Positions 24,001 to 36,000 of a DNA stretch of 64,000 nucleotides are shown here, piece by piece. The translations under genes were made by a program, and so were the position numbers. The notes under the pieces were generated by a model. The model made no database searches, was not told the DNA's origin, and saw only the letters and a program-made list of their open reading frames with translations. The number at the start of each line of letters is the position of its first letter. Position 1 is the stretch's first letter. Source of the stretch: Eledone cirrhosa (taxonomy: Eukaryota > Mollusca > Cephalopoda > Octopoda > Eledonidae). Location: contig OZ024748.1 of assembly GCA_964016885.1 (NCBI GenBank), forward strand, positions 27,055,515-27,119,514, given 5' to 3'.

Positions 24001-27000
24001 TGTAGTGTGGTGGTGTGATCCTGGTGTGTCGGCTGTAGTGTGGTGGTGTGATCCTGGTGTGTCGGCTGTAGTGTGGTGGTGTGATCCTGGTGTGTCGGCT
24101 GTAGTGTGGTGGTGGTGTGATCCTGGTGTGTTGGCTGTAGTGTGGTGGTGTGATCCTGGTGTGTCGGCTGTAGTGTGGTGGTGTGATCCTGGTGTGTCGG
24201 CTGTAGTGTGGTGGTGTGATCCTGGTGTGTTGGCTGTAGTGTGGTGGTGTGATCCTGGTGTGTTGGCTGTAGTGTGGTGGTGTGATCCTGGTGTGTTGGC
24301 TGTAGTGTGGTGGTGTGATCCTGGTGTGTCGGCTGTAGTGTGGTGGTGTGATCCTGGTGTGTCGGCTGTAGTGTGGTGGTGTGATCCTGGTGTGTCAGCT
24401 GTAGTGTGGTGGTGGTGTGATCCTGGTGTGTTGGCTGTAGTGTGGTGGTGTGATCCTGGTGTGTTGGCTGTAGTGTGGTGGTGTGATCCTGGTGTGTCGG
24501 CTGTAGTGTGGTGGTGTTATCCTGGTGTGTTGGCTGTAGTGTGGTGGTGGTGTGATCCTGGTGTGTCGGCTGTAGTGTGGTGGTGTTATCCTGGTGTGTT
24601 GGCTGTAGTGTGGTGGTGTGATCCTGGTGTGTCGGCTGTAGTGTGGTGGTGTGATCCTGGTGTGTTGGCTGTAGTGTGGTGGTGTGATCCTGGTGTGTTG
24701 GCTGTAGTGTGGTGGTGTGATCCTGGTGTGTTGGCTGTAGTGTGGTGATGTGATCCTGGTGTGTTGGCTGTAGTGTGGTGGTGGTGTGATCCTGGTGTGT
24801 TGGCTGTAGTGTGGTGGTGTGATCCTGGTGTGTTGGCTGTAGTGTGGTGGTGTGATCCTGGTGTGTCGGCTGTAGTGTGGTGGTGGTGTGATCCTGGTGT
24901 GTCGGCTGTAGTGTGGTGGTGTGATCCTGGTGTGTTGGCTGTAGTGTGGTGTGATCCTGGTGTGTTGGCTGTAGTGTGGTGGTGTGATCCTGGTGTGTTG
25001 GCTGTAGTGTGGTGGTGTGATCCTGGTGTGTTGGCTGTAGTGTGGTGGTGTGATCCTGGTGTGTTGGCTGTAGTGTGGTGGTGGTGTGATCCTGGTGTGT
25101 TGGCTGTAGTGTGGTGGTGGTGTGATCCTGGTGTGTCGGCTGTAGTGTGGTGGTGGTGTGATCCTGGTGTGTCGGCTGTAGTGTGGTGGTGTGATCCTGG
25201 TGTGTTGGCTGTAGTGTGGTGGTGGTGTGATCCTGGTGTGTTGGCTGTAGTGTGGTGGTGTGATCCTGGTGTGTTGGCTGTAGTGTGGTGGTGTGATCCT
25301 GGTGTGTCGGCTGTAGTGTGGTGGTGTTATCCTGGTGTGTTGGCTGTAGTGTGGTGGTGTGATCCTGGTGTGTCGGCTGTAGTGTGGTGGTGTCATCCTG
25401 GTGTGTTGGCTGTAGTGTGGTGGTGTGATCCTGGTGTGTTGGCTGTAGTGTGGTGGTGTGATCCTGGTGTGTTGGCTGTAGTGTGGTGGTGTGATCCTGG
25501 TGTGTCGGCTGTAGTGTGGTGGTGTTATCCTGGTGTGTTGGCTGTAGTGTGGTGGTGTGATCCTGGTGTGTCGGCTGTAGTGTGGTGGTGTGATCCTGGT
25601 GTGTTGGCTGTAGTGTGGTGGTGGTGTGATCCTGGTGTGTTGGCTGTAGTGTGGTGGTGTGATCCTGGTGTGTTGGCTGTAGTGTGGTGGTGTGATCCTG
25701 GTGTGTTGGCTGTAGTGTGGTGGTGTGATCCTGGTGTGTCGGCTGTAGTGTGGTGGTGTTATCCTGGTGTGTTGGCTGTAGTGTGGTGGTGTGATCCTGG
25801 TGTGTCGGCTGTAGTGTGGTGGTGTGATCCTGTGTGTTGGCTGTAGTGTGGTGGTGTGATCCTGGTGTGTCGGCTGTAGTGTGGTGGTGTTATCCTGGTG
25901 TGTTGGCTGTAGTGTGGTGGTGTGATCCTGGTGTGTCGGCTGTAGTGTGGTGGTGTGATCCTGTGTGTTGGCTGTAGTGTGGTGGTGTGATCCTGGTGTG
26001 TCGGCTGTAGTGTGGTGGTGTTATCCTGGTGTGTTGGCTGTAGTGTGGTGGTGTGATCCTGGTGTGTCGGCTGTAGTGTGGTGGTGTGATCCTGTGTGTT
26101 GGCTGTAGTGTGGTGGTGTGATCCTGGTGTGTCGGCTGTAGTGTGGTGGTGTTATCCTGGTGTGTTGGCTGTAGTGTGGTGGTGTGATCCTGGTGTGTCG
26201 GCTGTAGTGTGGTGGTGTGATCCTGGTGTGTTGGCTGTAGTGTGGTGGTGTGATCCTGGTGTGTCGGCTGTAGTGTGGTGGTGGTGTGATCCTGGTGTGT
26301 CGGCTGTAGTGTGGTGGTGTGATCCTGTGTGTTGGCTGTAGTGTGGTGGTGTGATCCTGGTGTGTCGGCTGTAGTGTGGTGGTGTTATCCTGGTGTGTTG
26401 GCTGTAGTGTGGTGGTGGTGTGATCCTGGTGTGTCGGCTGTAGTGTGGTGGTGTGATCCTGGTGTGTTGGCTGTAGTGTGGTGGTGGTGTGATCCTGGTG
26501 TGTCGGCTGTAGTGTGGTGGTGGTGTGATCCTGGTGTGTCGGCTGTAGTGTGGTGGTGTGATCCTGGTGTGTTGGCTGTAGTGTGGTGGTGGTGTGATCC
26601 TGGTGTGTCGGCTGTAGTGTGGTGGTGTGATCCTGGTGTGTCGGCTGTAGTGTGGTGGTGTGATCCTGGTGTGTCGGCTGTAGTGTGGTGGTGGTGTGAT
26701 CCTGGTGTGTCGGCTGTAGTGTGGTGGTGTGATCCTGGTGTGTCGGCTGTAGTGTGGTGGTGTGATCCTGGTGTGTCGGCTGTAGTGTGGTGGTGTGATC
26801 CTGGTGTGTCGGCTGTAGTGTGGTGGTGTGATCCTGGTGTGTCGGCTGTAGTGTGGTGGTGGTGTGATCCTGGTGTGTCGGCTGTAGTGTGGTGGTGTGA
26901 TCCTGGTGTGTCGGCTGTAGTGTGGTGGTGTGATCCTGGTGTGTCGGCTGTAGTGTGGTGGTGGTGTGATCCTGGTGTGTCGGCTGTAGTGTGGTGGTGT

Positions 27001-30000
27001 GATCCTGGTGTGTCGGCTGTAGTGTGGTGGTGGTGTGATCCTGGTGTGTCGGCTGTAGTGTGGTGGTGTGATCCTGGTGTGTTGGCTGTAGTGTGGTGGT
27101 GTGATCCTGGTGTGTCGGCTGTAGTGTGGTGGTGTGATCCTGGTGTGTTGGCTGTAGTGTGGTGGTGTGATCCTGGTGTGTTGGCTGTAGTGTGGTGGTG
27201 TGATCCTGGTGTGTTGGCTGTAGTGTGGTGGTGTGATCCTGGTGTGTTGGCTGTAGTGTGGTGGTGTGATCCTGGTGTGTTGGCTGTAGTGTGGTGGTGT
27301 GATCCTGGTGTGTTGGCTGTAGTGTGGTGGTGGTGTGATCCTGGTGTGTTGGCTGTAGTGTGGTGGTGTGATCCTGGTGTGTTGGCTGTAGTGTGGTGGT
27401 GTGATCCTGGTGTGTTGGCTGTAGTGTGGTGGTGTGATCCTGGTGTGTTGGCTGTAGTGTGGTGGTGTGATCCTGGTGTGTTGGCTGTAGTGTGGTGGTG
27501 TGATCCTGGTGTGTCGGCTGTAGTGTGGTGGTGTGATCCTGGTGTGTCGGCTGTAGTGTGGTGGTGGTGTGATCCTGGTGTGTCGGCTGTAGTGTGGTGG
27601 TGTGATCCTGGTGTGTTGGCTGTAGTGTGGTGGTGTGATCCTGGTGTGTCGGCTGTAGTGTGGTGGTGTGATCCTGGTGTGTCGGCTGTAGTGTGGTGGT
27701 GTGATCCTGGTGTGTCGGCTGTAGTGTGGTGGTGGTGTGATCCTGGTGTGTTGGCTGTAGTGTGGTGGTGTGATCCTGGTGTGTCGGCTGTAGTGTGGTG
27801 GTGTGATCCTGGTGTGTCGGCTGTAGTGTGGTGGTGTGATCCTGGTGTGTTGGCTGTAGTGTGGTGGTGTGATCCTGGTGTGTTGGCTGTAGTGTGGTGG
27901 TGTGATCCTGGTGTGTTGGCTGTAGTGTGGTGGTGTGATCCTGGTGTGTCGGCTGTAGTGTGGTGGTGTGATCCTGGTGTGTCGGCTGTAGTGTGGTGGT
28001 GTGATCCTGGTGTGTCAGCTGTAGTGTGGTGGTGGTGTGATCCTGGTGTGTTGGCTGTAGTGTGGTGGTGTGATCCTGGTGTGTCAGCTGTAGTGTGGTG
28101 GTGTGATCCTGGTGTGTCGGCTGTAGTGTGGTGGTGGTGTGATCCTGGTGTGTTGGCTGTAGTGTGGTGGTGTGATCCTGGTGTGTCAGCTGTAGTGTGG
28201 TGGTGTGATCCTGGTGTGTCGGCTGTAGTGTGGTGGTGGTGTGATCCTGGTGTGTCGGCTGTAGTGTGGTGGTGTGATCCTGGTGTGTTGGCTGTAGTGT
28301 GGTGGTGTGATCCTGGTGTGTCGGCTGTAGTGTGGTGGTGTGATCCTGGTGTGTCGGCTGTAGTGTGGTGGTGTGATCCTGGTGTGTCGGCTGTAGTGTG
28401 GTGGTGTGATCCTGGTGTGTTGGCTGTAGTGTGGTGGTGTGATCCTGGTGTGTCGGCTGTAGTGTGGTGGTGTGATCCTGGTGTGTCGGCTGTAGTGTGG
28501 TGGTGTGATCCTGGTGTGTCAGCTGTAGTGTGGTGGTGGTGTGATCCTGGTGTGTTGGCTGTAGTGTGGTGGTGTGATCCTGGTGTGTCAGCTGTAGTGT
28601 GGTGGTGGTGTGATCCTGGTGTGTCGGCTGTAGTGTGGTGGTGGTATGATCCTGGTGTGTTGGCTGTAGTGTGGTGGTGTTATCCTGGTGTGTTGGCTGT
28701 AGTGTGGTGGTGGTGTGATCCTGGTGTGTCGGCTGTAGTGTGGTGGTGGTGTGATCCTGGTGTGTCGGCTGTAGTGTGGTGGTGGTGTGATCCTGGTGTG
28801 TCGGCTGTAGTGTGGTGGTGTGATCCTGGTGTGTTGACTGTAGTGTGGTGGTGGTGTGATCCTGGTGTGTTGGCTGTAGTGTGGTGGTGTGATCCTGGTG
28901 TGTCAGCTGTAGTGTGGTGGTGGTGTGATCCTGGTGTGTCGGCTGTAGTGTGGTGGTGGTATGATCCTGGTGTGTTGGCTGTAGTGTGGTGGTGTTATCC
29001 TGGTGTGTTGGCTGTAGTGTGGTGGTGGTGTGATCCTGGTGTGTCGGCTGTAGTGTGGTGGTGGTGTGATCCTGGTGTGTCGGCTGTAGTGTGGTGGTGG
29101 TGTGATCCTGGTGTGTCGGCTGTAGTGTGGTGGTGTGATCCTGGTGTGTTGGCTGTAGTGTGGTGGTGGTGTGATCCTGGTGTGTCGGCTGTAGTGTGGT
29201 GGTGGTGTTATCCTGGTGTGTTGGCTGTAGTGTGGTGGTGTGATCCTGGTGTGTTGGCTGTAGTGTGGTGGTGTGATCCTGGTGTGTCGGCTGTAGTGTG
29301 GTGGTGGTATGATCCTGGTGTGTTGGCTGTAGTGTGGTGGTGTTATCCTGGTGTGTTGGCTGTAGTGTGGTGGTGTGATCCTGGTGTGTCGGCTGTAGTG
29401 TGGTGGTGTGATCCTGGTGTGTTGGCTGTAGTGTGGTGGTGGTGTGATCCTGGTGTGTCGGCTGTAGTGTGGTGGTGGTGTGATCCTGGTGTGTCGGCTG
29501 TAGTGTGGTGGTGGTGTGATCCTGGTGTGTTGGCTGTAGTGTGGTGGTGTGATCCTGGTGTGTCGGCTGTAGTGTGGTGGTGGTGTTATCCTGGTGTGTC
29601 GGCTGTAGTGTGGTGGTGGTGTGATCCTGGTGTGTCGGCTGTAGTGTGGTGGTGGTGTGATCCTGGTGTGTCGGCTGTAGTGTGGTGGTGGTGTGATCCT
29701 GGTGTGTCGGCTGTAGTGTGGTGGTGGTGTGATCCTGGTGTGTCGTCTGTAGTGTGGTGGTGGTGTGATCCTGGTGTGTTGGCTGTAGTGTGGTGGTGGT
29801 GTTATCCTGGTGTGTTGGCTGTAGTGTGGTGGTGTGATCCTGGTGTGTCGGCTGTAGTGTGGTGGTGGTGTGATCCTGGTGTGTCGGCTGTAGTGTGGTG
29901 GTGGTGTGATCCTGGTGTGTCGGCTGTAGTGTGGTGGTGGTGTGATCCTGGTGTGTCGGCTGTAGTGTGGTGGTGTGATCCTGGTGTGTTGGCTGTAGTG

Positions 30001-33000
30001 TGGTGGTGGTGTGATCCTGGTGTGTCGGCTGTAGTGTGGTGGTGTGATCCTGGTGTGTCGGCTGTAGTGTGGTGGTGTGATCCTGGTGTGTCGGCTGTAG
30101 TGTGGTGGTGTGATCCTGGTGTGTTGGCTGTAGTGTGGTGGTGTGATCCTGGTGTGTCGGCTGTAGTGTGGTGGTGTGATCCTGGTGTGTTGGCTGTAGT
30201 GTGGTGGTGGTGTGATCCTGGTGTGTTGGCTGTAGTGTGGTGGTGTGATCCTGGTGTGTCGGCTGTAGTGTGGTGGTGTGATCCTGGTGTGTTGGCTGTA
30301 GTGTGGTGGTGGTGTGATCCTGGTGTGTTGGCTGTAGTGTGGTGGTGTGATCCTGGTGTGTTGGCTGTAGTGTGGTGGTGTGATCCTGGTGTGTCGGCTG
30401 TAGTGTGGTGGTGGTATGATCCTGGTGTGTTGGCTGTAGTGTGGTGGTGTTATCCTGGTGTGTTGGCTGTAGTGTGGTGGTGGTGTGATCCTGGTGTGTT
30501 GGCTGTAGTGTGGTGGTGGTGTGATCCTGGTGTGTCGGCTGTAGTGTGGTGGTGTGATCCTGGTGTGTCGGCTGTAGTGTGGTGGTGTGATCCTGGTGTG
30601 TCGGCTGTAGTGTGGTGGTGTTATCCTGGTGTGTCGGCTGTAGTGTGGTGGTGGTATGATCCTGGTGTGTCGGCTGTAGTGTGGTGGTGGTGTGATCCTG
30701 GTGTGTCGGCTGTAGTGTGGTGGTGGTGGTGTGATCCTGGTGTGTCGGCTGTAGTGTGGTGGTGGTGTGATCCTGGTGTGTCGGCTGTAGTGTGGTGGTG
30801 GTGGTGTGATCCTGGTGTGTCGGCTGTAGTGTGGTGGTGGTATGATCCTGGTGTGTCGGCTGTAGTGTGGTGGTGGTGTGATCCTGGTGTGTCGGCTGTA
30901 GTGTGGTGGTGATGTGATCCTGGTGTGTCGGCTGTAGTGTGGTGGTGGTGTGATCCTGGTGTGTCGGCTGTAGTGTGGTGGTGGTGTGATCCTGGTGTGT
31001 CGGCTGTAGTGTGGTGGTGTGATCCTGGTGTGTTGGCTGTAGTGTGGTGGTGGTGTGATCCTGGTGTGTCGGCTGTAGTGTGGTGGTGTGATCCTGGTGT
31101 GTTGGCTGTAGTGTGGTGGTGGTGTGATCCTGGTGTGTTGGCTGTAGTGTGGTGGTGGTGTGATCCTGGTGTGTCGGCTGTAGTGTGGTGGTGTTATCCT
31201 GGTGTGTCAGCTGTAGTGTGGTGGTGTGATCCTGGTGTGTCGGCTGTAGTGTGGTGGTGGTGTGATCCTGGTGTGTCGGCTGTAGTGTGGTGGTGGTGTG
31301 ATCCTGGTGTGTTGGCTGTAGTGTGGTGGTGTGATCCTGGTGTGTCAGCTGTAGTGTGGTGGTGTGATCCTGGTGTGTCGGCTGTAGTGTGGTGGTGGTG
31401 TGATCCTGGTGTGTCGGCTGTAGTGTGGTGGTGGTGTGATCCTGGTGTGTCGGCTGTAGTGTGGTGGTGGTGTGATCCTGGTGTGTCGGCTGTAGTGTGG
31501 TGGTGTGATCCTGGTGTGTTGGCTGTAGTGTGGTGGTGGTGTGATCCTGGTGTGTCGGCTGTAGTGTGGTGGTGTGATCCTGGTGTGTTGGCTGTAGTGT
31601 GGTGGTGGTGTGATCCTGGTGTGTTGGCTGTAGTGTGGTGGTGGTGTGATCCTGGTGTGTCGGCTGTAGTGTGGTGGTGGTGTGATCCTGGTGTGTTGGC
31701 TGTAGTGTGGTGGTGGTATGATCCTGGTGTGTCGGCTGTAGTGTGGTGGTGGTGTGATCCTGGTGTGTCGGCTGTAGTGTGGTGGTGGTGTGATCCTGGT
31801 GTGTTGGCTGTAGTGTGGTGGTGGTGTGATCCTGGTGTGTTGGCTGTAGTGTGGTGGTGGTGTGATCCTGGTGTGTCGGCTGTAGTGTGGTGGTGGTGTG
31901 ATCCTGGTGTGTCGGCTGTAGTGTGGTGGTGTGATCCTGGTGTGTCGGCTGTAGTGTGGTGGTGGTGTGATCCTGGTGTGTCGGCTGTAGTGTGGTGGTG
32001 TGATCCTGGTGTGTCGGCTGTAGTGTGGTGGTGGTGTGATCCTGGTGTGTCGGCTGTAGTGTGGTGGTGGTGTGATCCTGGTGTGTCGGCTGTAGTGTGG
32101 TGGTGGTGTGATCCTGGTGTGTTGGCTGTAGTGTGGTGGTGGTGTGATCCTGGTGTGTTGGCTGTAGTGTGGTGGTGGTATGATCCTGGTGTGTCGGCTG
32201 TAGTGTGGTGGTGGTGTGATCCTGGTGTGTCGGCTGTAGTGTGGTGGTGTGATCCTGGTGTGTCGGCTGTAGTGTGGTGGTGGTGTGATCCTGGTGTGTC
32301 GGCTGTAGTGTGGTGGTGGTGTGATCCTGGTGTGTCGGCTGTAGTGTGGTGGTGTGATCCTGGTGTTGGCTGTAGTGTGGTGGTGTGATCCTGGTGTGTT
32401 GGCTGTAGTGTGGTGGTGGTGTGATCCTGGTGTGTCGGCTGTAGTGTGGTGGTGGTGTGATCCTGGTGTGTTGGCTGTAGTGTGGTGGTGTGATCCTGGT
32501 GTGTTGGCTGTAGTGTGGTGGTGTGATCCTGGTGTGTCGGCTGTAGTGTGGTGGTGGTGTGATCCTGGTGTGTCGGCTGTAGTGTGGTGGTGGTGTGATC
32601 CTGGTGTGTTGGCTGTAGTGTGGTGGTGTGATCCTGGTGTTGGCTGTAGTGTGGTGGTGTGATCCTGGTGTGTTGGCTGTAGTGTGGTGGTGTGATCCTG
32701 GTGTGTTGGCTGTAGTGTGGTGGTGTGATCCTGGTGTTGGCTGTAGTGTGGTGGTGTGATCCTGGTGTGTCGGCTGTAGTGTGGTGGTGGTGTGATCCTG
32801 GTGTGTCGGCTGTAGTGTGGTGGTGGTGTGATCCTGGTGTGTCGGCTGTAGTGTGGTGGTGTTATTCTGGTGTGTCGGCTGTAGTGTGGTGGTGGTATGA
32901 TCCTGGTGTGTTGGCTGTAGTGTGGTGGTGGTGTGATCCTGGTGTGTTGGCTGTAGTGTGGTGGTGGTGTGATCCTGGTGTGTTGGCTGTAGTGTGGTGG

Positions 33001-36000
33001 TGGTGTGATCCTGGTGTGTTGGCTGTAGTGTGGTGGTGGTGTGATCCTGGTGTGTTGGCTGTAGTGTGGTGGTGGTGTGATCCTGGTGTGTTGGCTGTAG
33101 TGTGGTGGTGGTGTGATCCTGGTGTGTCGGCTGTAGTGTGGTGGTGTGATCCTGGTGTGTTGGCTGTAGTGTGGTGGTGGTGTGATCCTGGTGTGTCGGC
33201 TGTAGTGTGGTGGTGTGATCCTGGTGTGTTGGCTGTAGTGTGGTGGTGGTGTGATCCTGGTGTGTTGGCTGTAGTGTGGTGGTGGTGTGATCCTGGTGTG
33301 TCGGCTGTAGTGTGGTGGTGTGATCCTGGTGTGTTGGCTGTAGTGTGGTGGTGGTGTGATCCTGGTGTGTCGGCTGTAGTGTGGTGGTGTGATCCTGGTG
33401 TGTTGGCTGTAGTGTGGTGGTGGTGTGATCCTGGTGTGTCGGCTGTAGTGTGGTGGTGGTGTGATCCTGGTGTGTCGGCTGTAGTGTGGTGGTGGTGTGA
33501 TCCTGGTGTGTCGGCTGTAGTGTGGTGGTGTGATCCTGGTGTGTTGGCTGTAGTGTGGTGGTGGTGTGATCCTGGTGTGTCGGCTGTAGTGTGGTGGTGT
33601 GATCCTGGTGTGTTGGCTGTAGTGTGGTGGTGGTGTGATCCTGGTGTGTCGGCTGTAGTGTGGTGGTGTGATCCTGGTGTGTTGGCTGTAGTGTGGTGGT
33701 GGTGTGATCCTGGTGTGTCGGCTGTAGTGTGGTGGTGGTGTGATCCTGGTGTGTCGGCTGTAGTGTGGTGGTGTGATCCTGGTGTGTTGGCTGTAGTGTG
33801 GTGGTGGTGTGATCCTGGTGTGTCGGCTGTAGTGTGGTGGTGGTGTGATCCTGGTGTGTTGGCTGTAGTGTGGTGGTGGTATGATCCTGGTGTGTCGGCT
33901 GTAGTGTGGTGGTGTGATCCTGGTGTGTCGGCTGTAGTGTGGTGGTGTGATCCTGGTGTGTTGGCTGTAGTGTGGTGGTGTGATCTGGTGTGTCGGCTGT
34001 AGTGTGGTGGTGTGATCCTGGTGTGTTGGCTGTAGTGTGGTGGTGGTGTGATCCTGGTGTGTCGGCTGTAGTGTGGTGGTGTGATCCTGGTGTGTTGGCT
34101 GTAGTGTGGTGGTGGTGTGATCCTGGTGTGTCGGCTGTAGTGTGGTGGTGGTGTGATCCTGGTGTGTTGGCTGTAGTGTGGTGGTGGTGTGATCCTGGTG
34201 TGTCGGCTGTAGTGTGGTGGTGTGATCCTGGTGTGTCGGCTGTAGTGTGGTGGTGTGATCCTGGTGTGTTCGGCTGTAGTGTGGTGGTGTGATCCTGGTG
34301 TGTCGGCTGTAGTGTGGTGGTGTGATCCTGGTGTGTTGGCTGTAGTGTGGTGGTGGTGTGATCCTGGTGTGTTGGCTGTAGTGTGGTGGTGGTGTGATCC
34401 TGGTGTGTCGGCTGTAGTGTGGTGGTGTGATCCTGGTGTGTCGGCTGTAGTGTGGTGGTGTGATCCTGGTGTGTTGGCTGTAGTGTGGTGGTGGTGTGAT
34501 CCTGGTGTGTTGGCTGTAGTGTGGTGGTGGTGTGATCCTGGTGTGTCGGCTGTAGTGTGGTGGTGTGATCCTGGTGTGTCGGCTGTAGTGTGGTGGTGGT
34601 GTGATCCTGGTGTGTCGGCTGTAGTGTGGTGGTGTGATCCTGGTGTGTCGGCTGTAGTGTGGTGGTGTGATCCTGGTGTGTTGGCTGTAGTGTGGTGGTG
34701 TGATCCTGGTGTGTTGGCTGTAGTGTGGTGGTGTGATCCTGGTGTGTTGGCTGTAGTGTGGTGGTGTGATCCTGGTGTGTCGGCTGTAGTGTGGTGGTGG
34801 TGTGATCCTGGTGTGTCGGCTGTAGTGTGGTGGTGTGATCCTGGTGTGTTGGCTGTAGTGTGGTGGTGTGATCCTGGTGTGTTGGCTGTAGTGTGGTGGT
34901 GTGATCCTGGTGTGTTGGCTGTAGTGTGGTGGTGTGATCCTGGTGTGTCGGCTGTAGTGTGGTGGTGGTGTGATCCTGGTGTGTCGGCTGTAGTGTGGTG
35001 GTGTGATCCTGGTGTGTTGGCTGTAGTGTGGTGGTGTGATCCTGGTGTGTCGGCTGTAGTGTGGTGGTGGTGTGATCCTGGTGTGTCGGCTGTAGTGTGG
35101 TGGTGTGATCCTGGTGTGTTGGCTGTAGTGTGGTGGTGTGATCCTGGTGTGTCGGCTGTAGTGTGGTGGTGTGATCCTGGTGTGTTGGCTGTAGTGTGGT
35201 GGTGTTATCCTGGTGTGTTGGCTGTAGTGTGGTGGTGTGATCCTGGTGTGTCGGCTGTAGTGTGGTGGTGTTATCCTGGTGTGTTGGCTGTAGTGTGGTG
35301 GTGTGATCCTGGTGTGTTGGCTGTAGTGTGGTGGTGTGATCCTGGTGTGTCGGCTGTAGTGTGGTGGTGTGATCCTGGTGTGTTGGCTGTAGTGTGGTGG
35401 TGTTATCCTGGTGTGTTGGCTGTAGTGTGGTGGTGTGATCCTGGTGTGTCGGCTGTAGTGTGGTTGTGTGATCCTGGTGTGTCGGCTGTAGTGTGGTGGT
35501 GGTGTGATCCTGGTGTGTTGGCTGTAGTGTGGTGGTGTGATCCTGGTGTGTCGGCTGTAGTGTGGTGGTGGTGTGATCCTGGTGTGTCGGCTGTAGTGTG
35601 GTGGTGTGATCCTGGTGTGTTGGCTGTAGTGTGGTGGTGGTGTGATCCTGGTGTGTTGGCTGTAGTGTGGTGGTGTGATCCTGGTGTGTCGGCTGTAGTG
35701 TGGTGGTGGTGTGATCCTGGTGTGTCGGCTGTAGTGTGGTGGTGGTGTGATCCTGGTGTGTCGGCTGTAGTGTGGTGGTGTGATCCTGGTGTGTCGGCTG
35801 TAGTGTGGTGGTGGTGTGATCCTGGTGTGTTGGCTGTAGTGTGGTGGTGGTGTGATCCTGGTGTGTCGGCTGTAGTGTGGTGGTGGTGTGATCCTGGTGT
35901 GTCGGCTGTAGTGTGGTGGTGTGATCCTGGTGTGTCGGCTGTAGTGTGGTGGTGTGATCCTGGTGTGTCGGCTGTAGTGTGGTGGTGTGATCCTGGTGTG

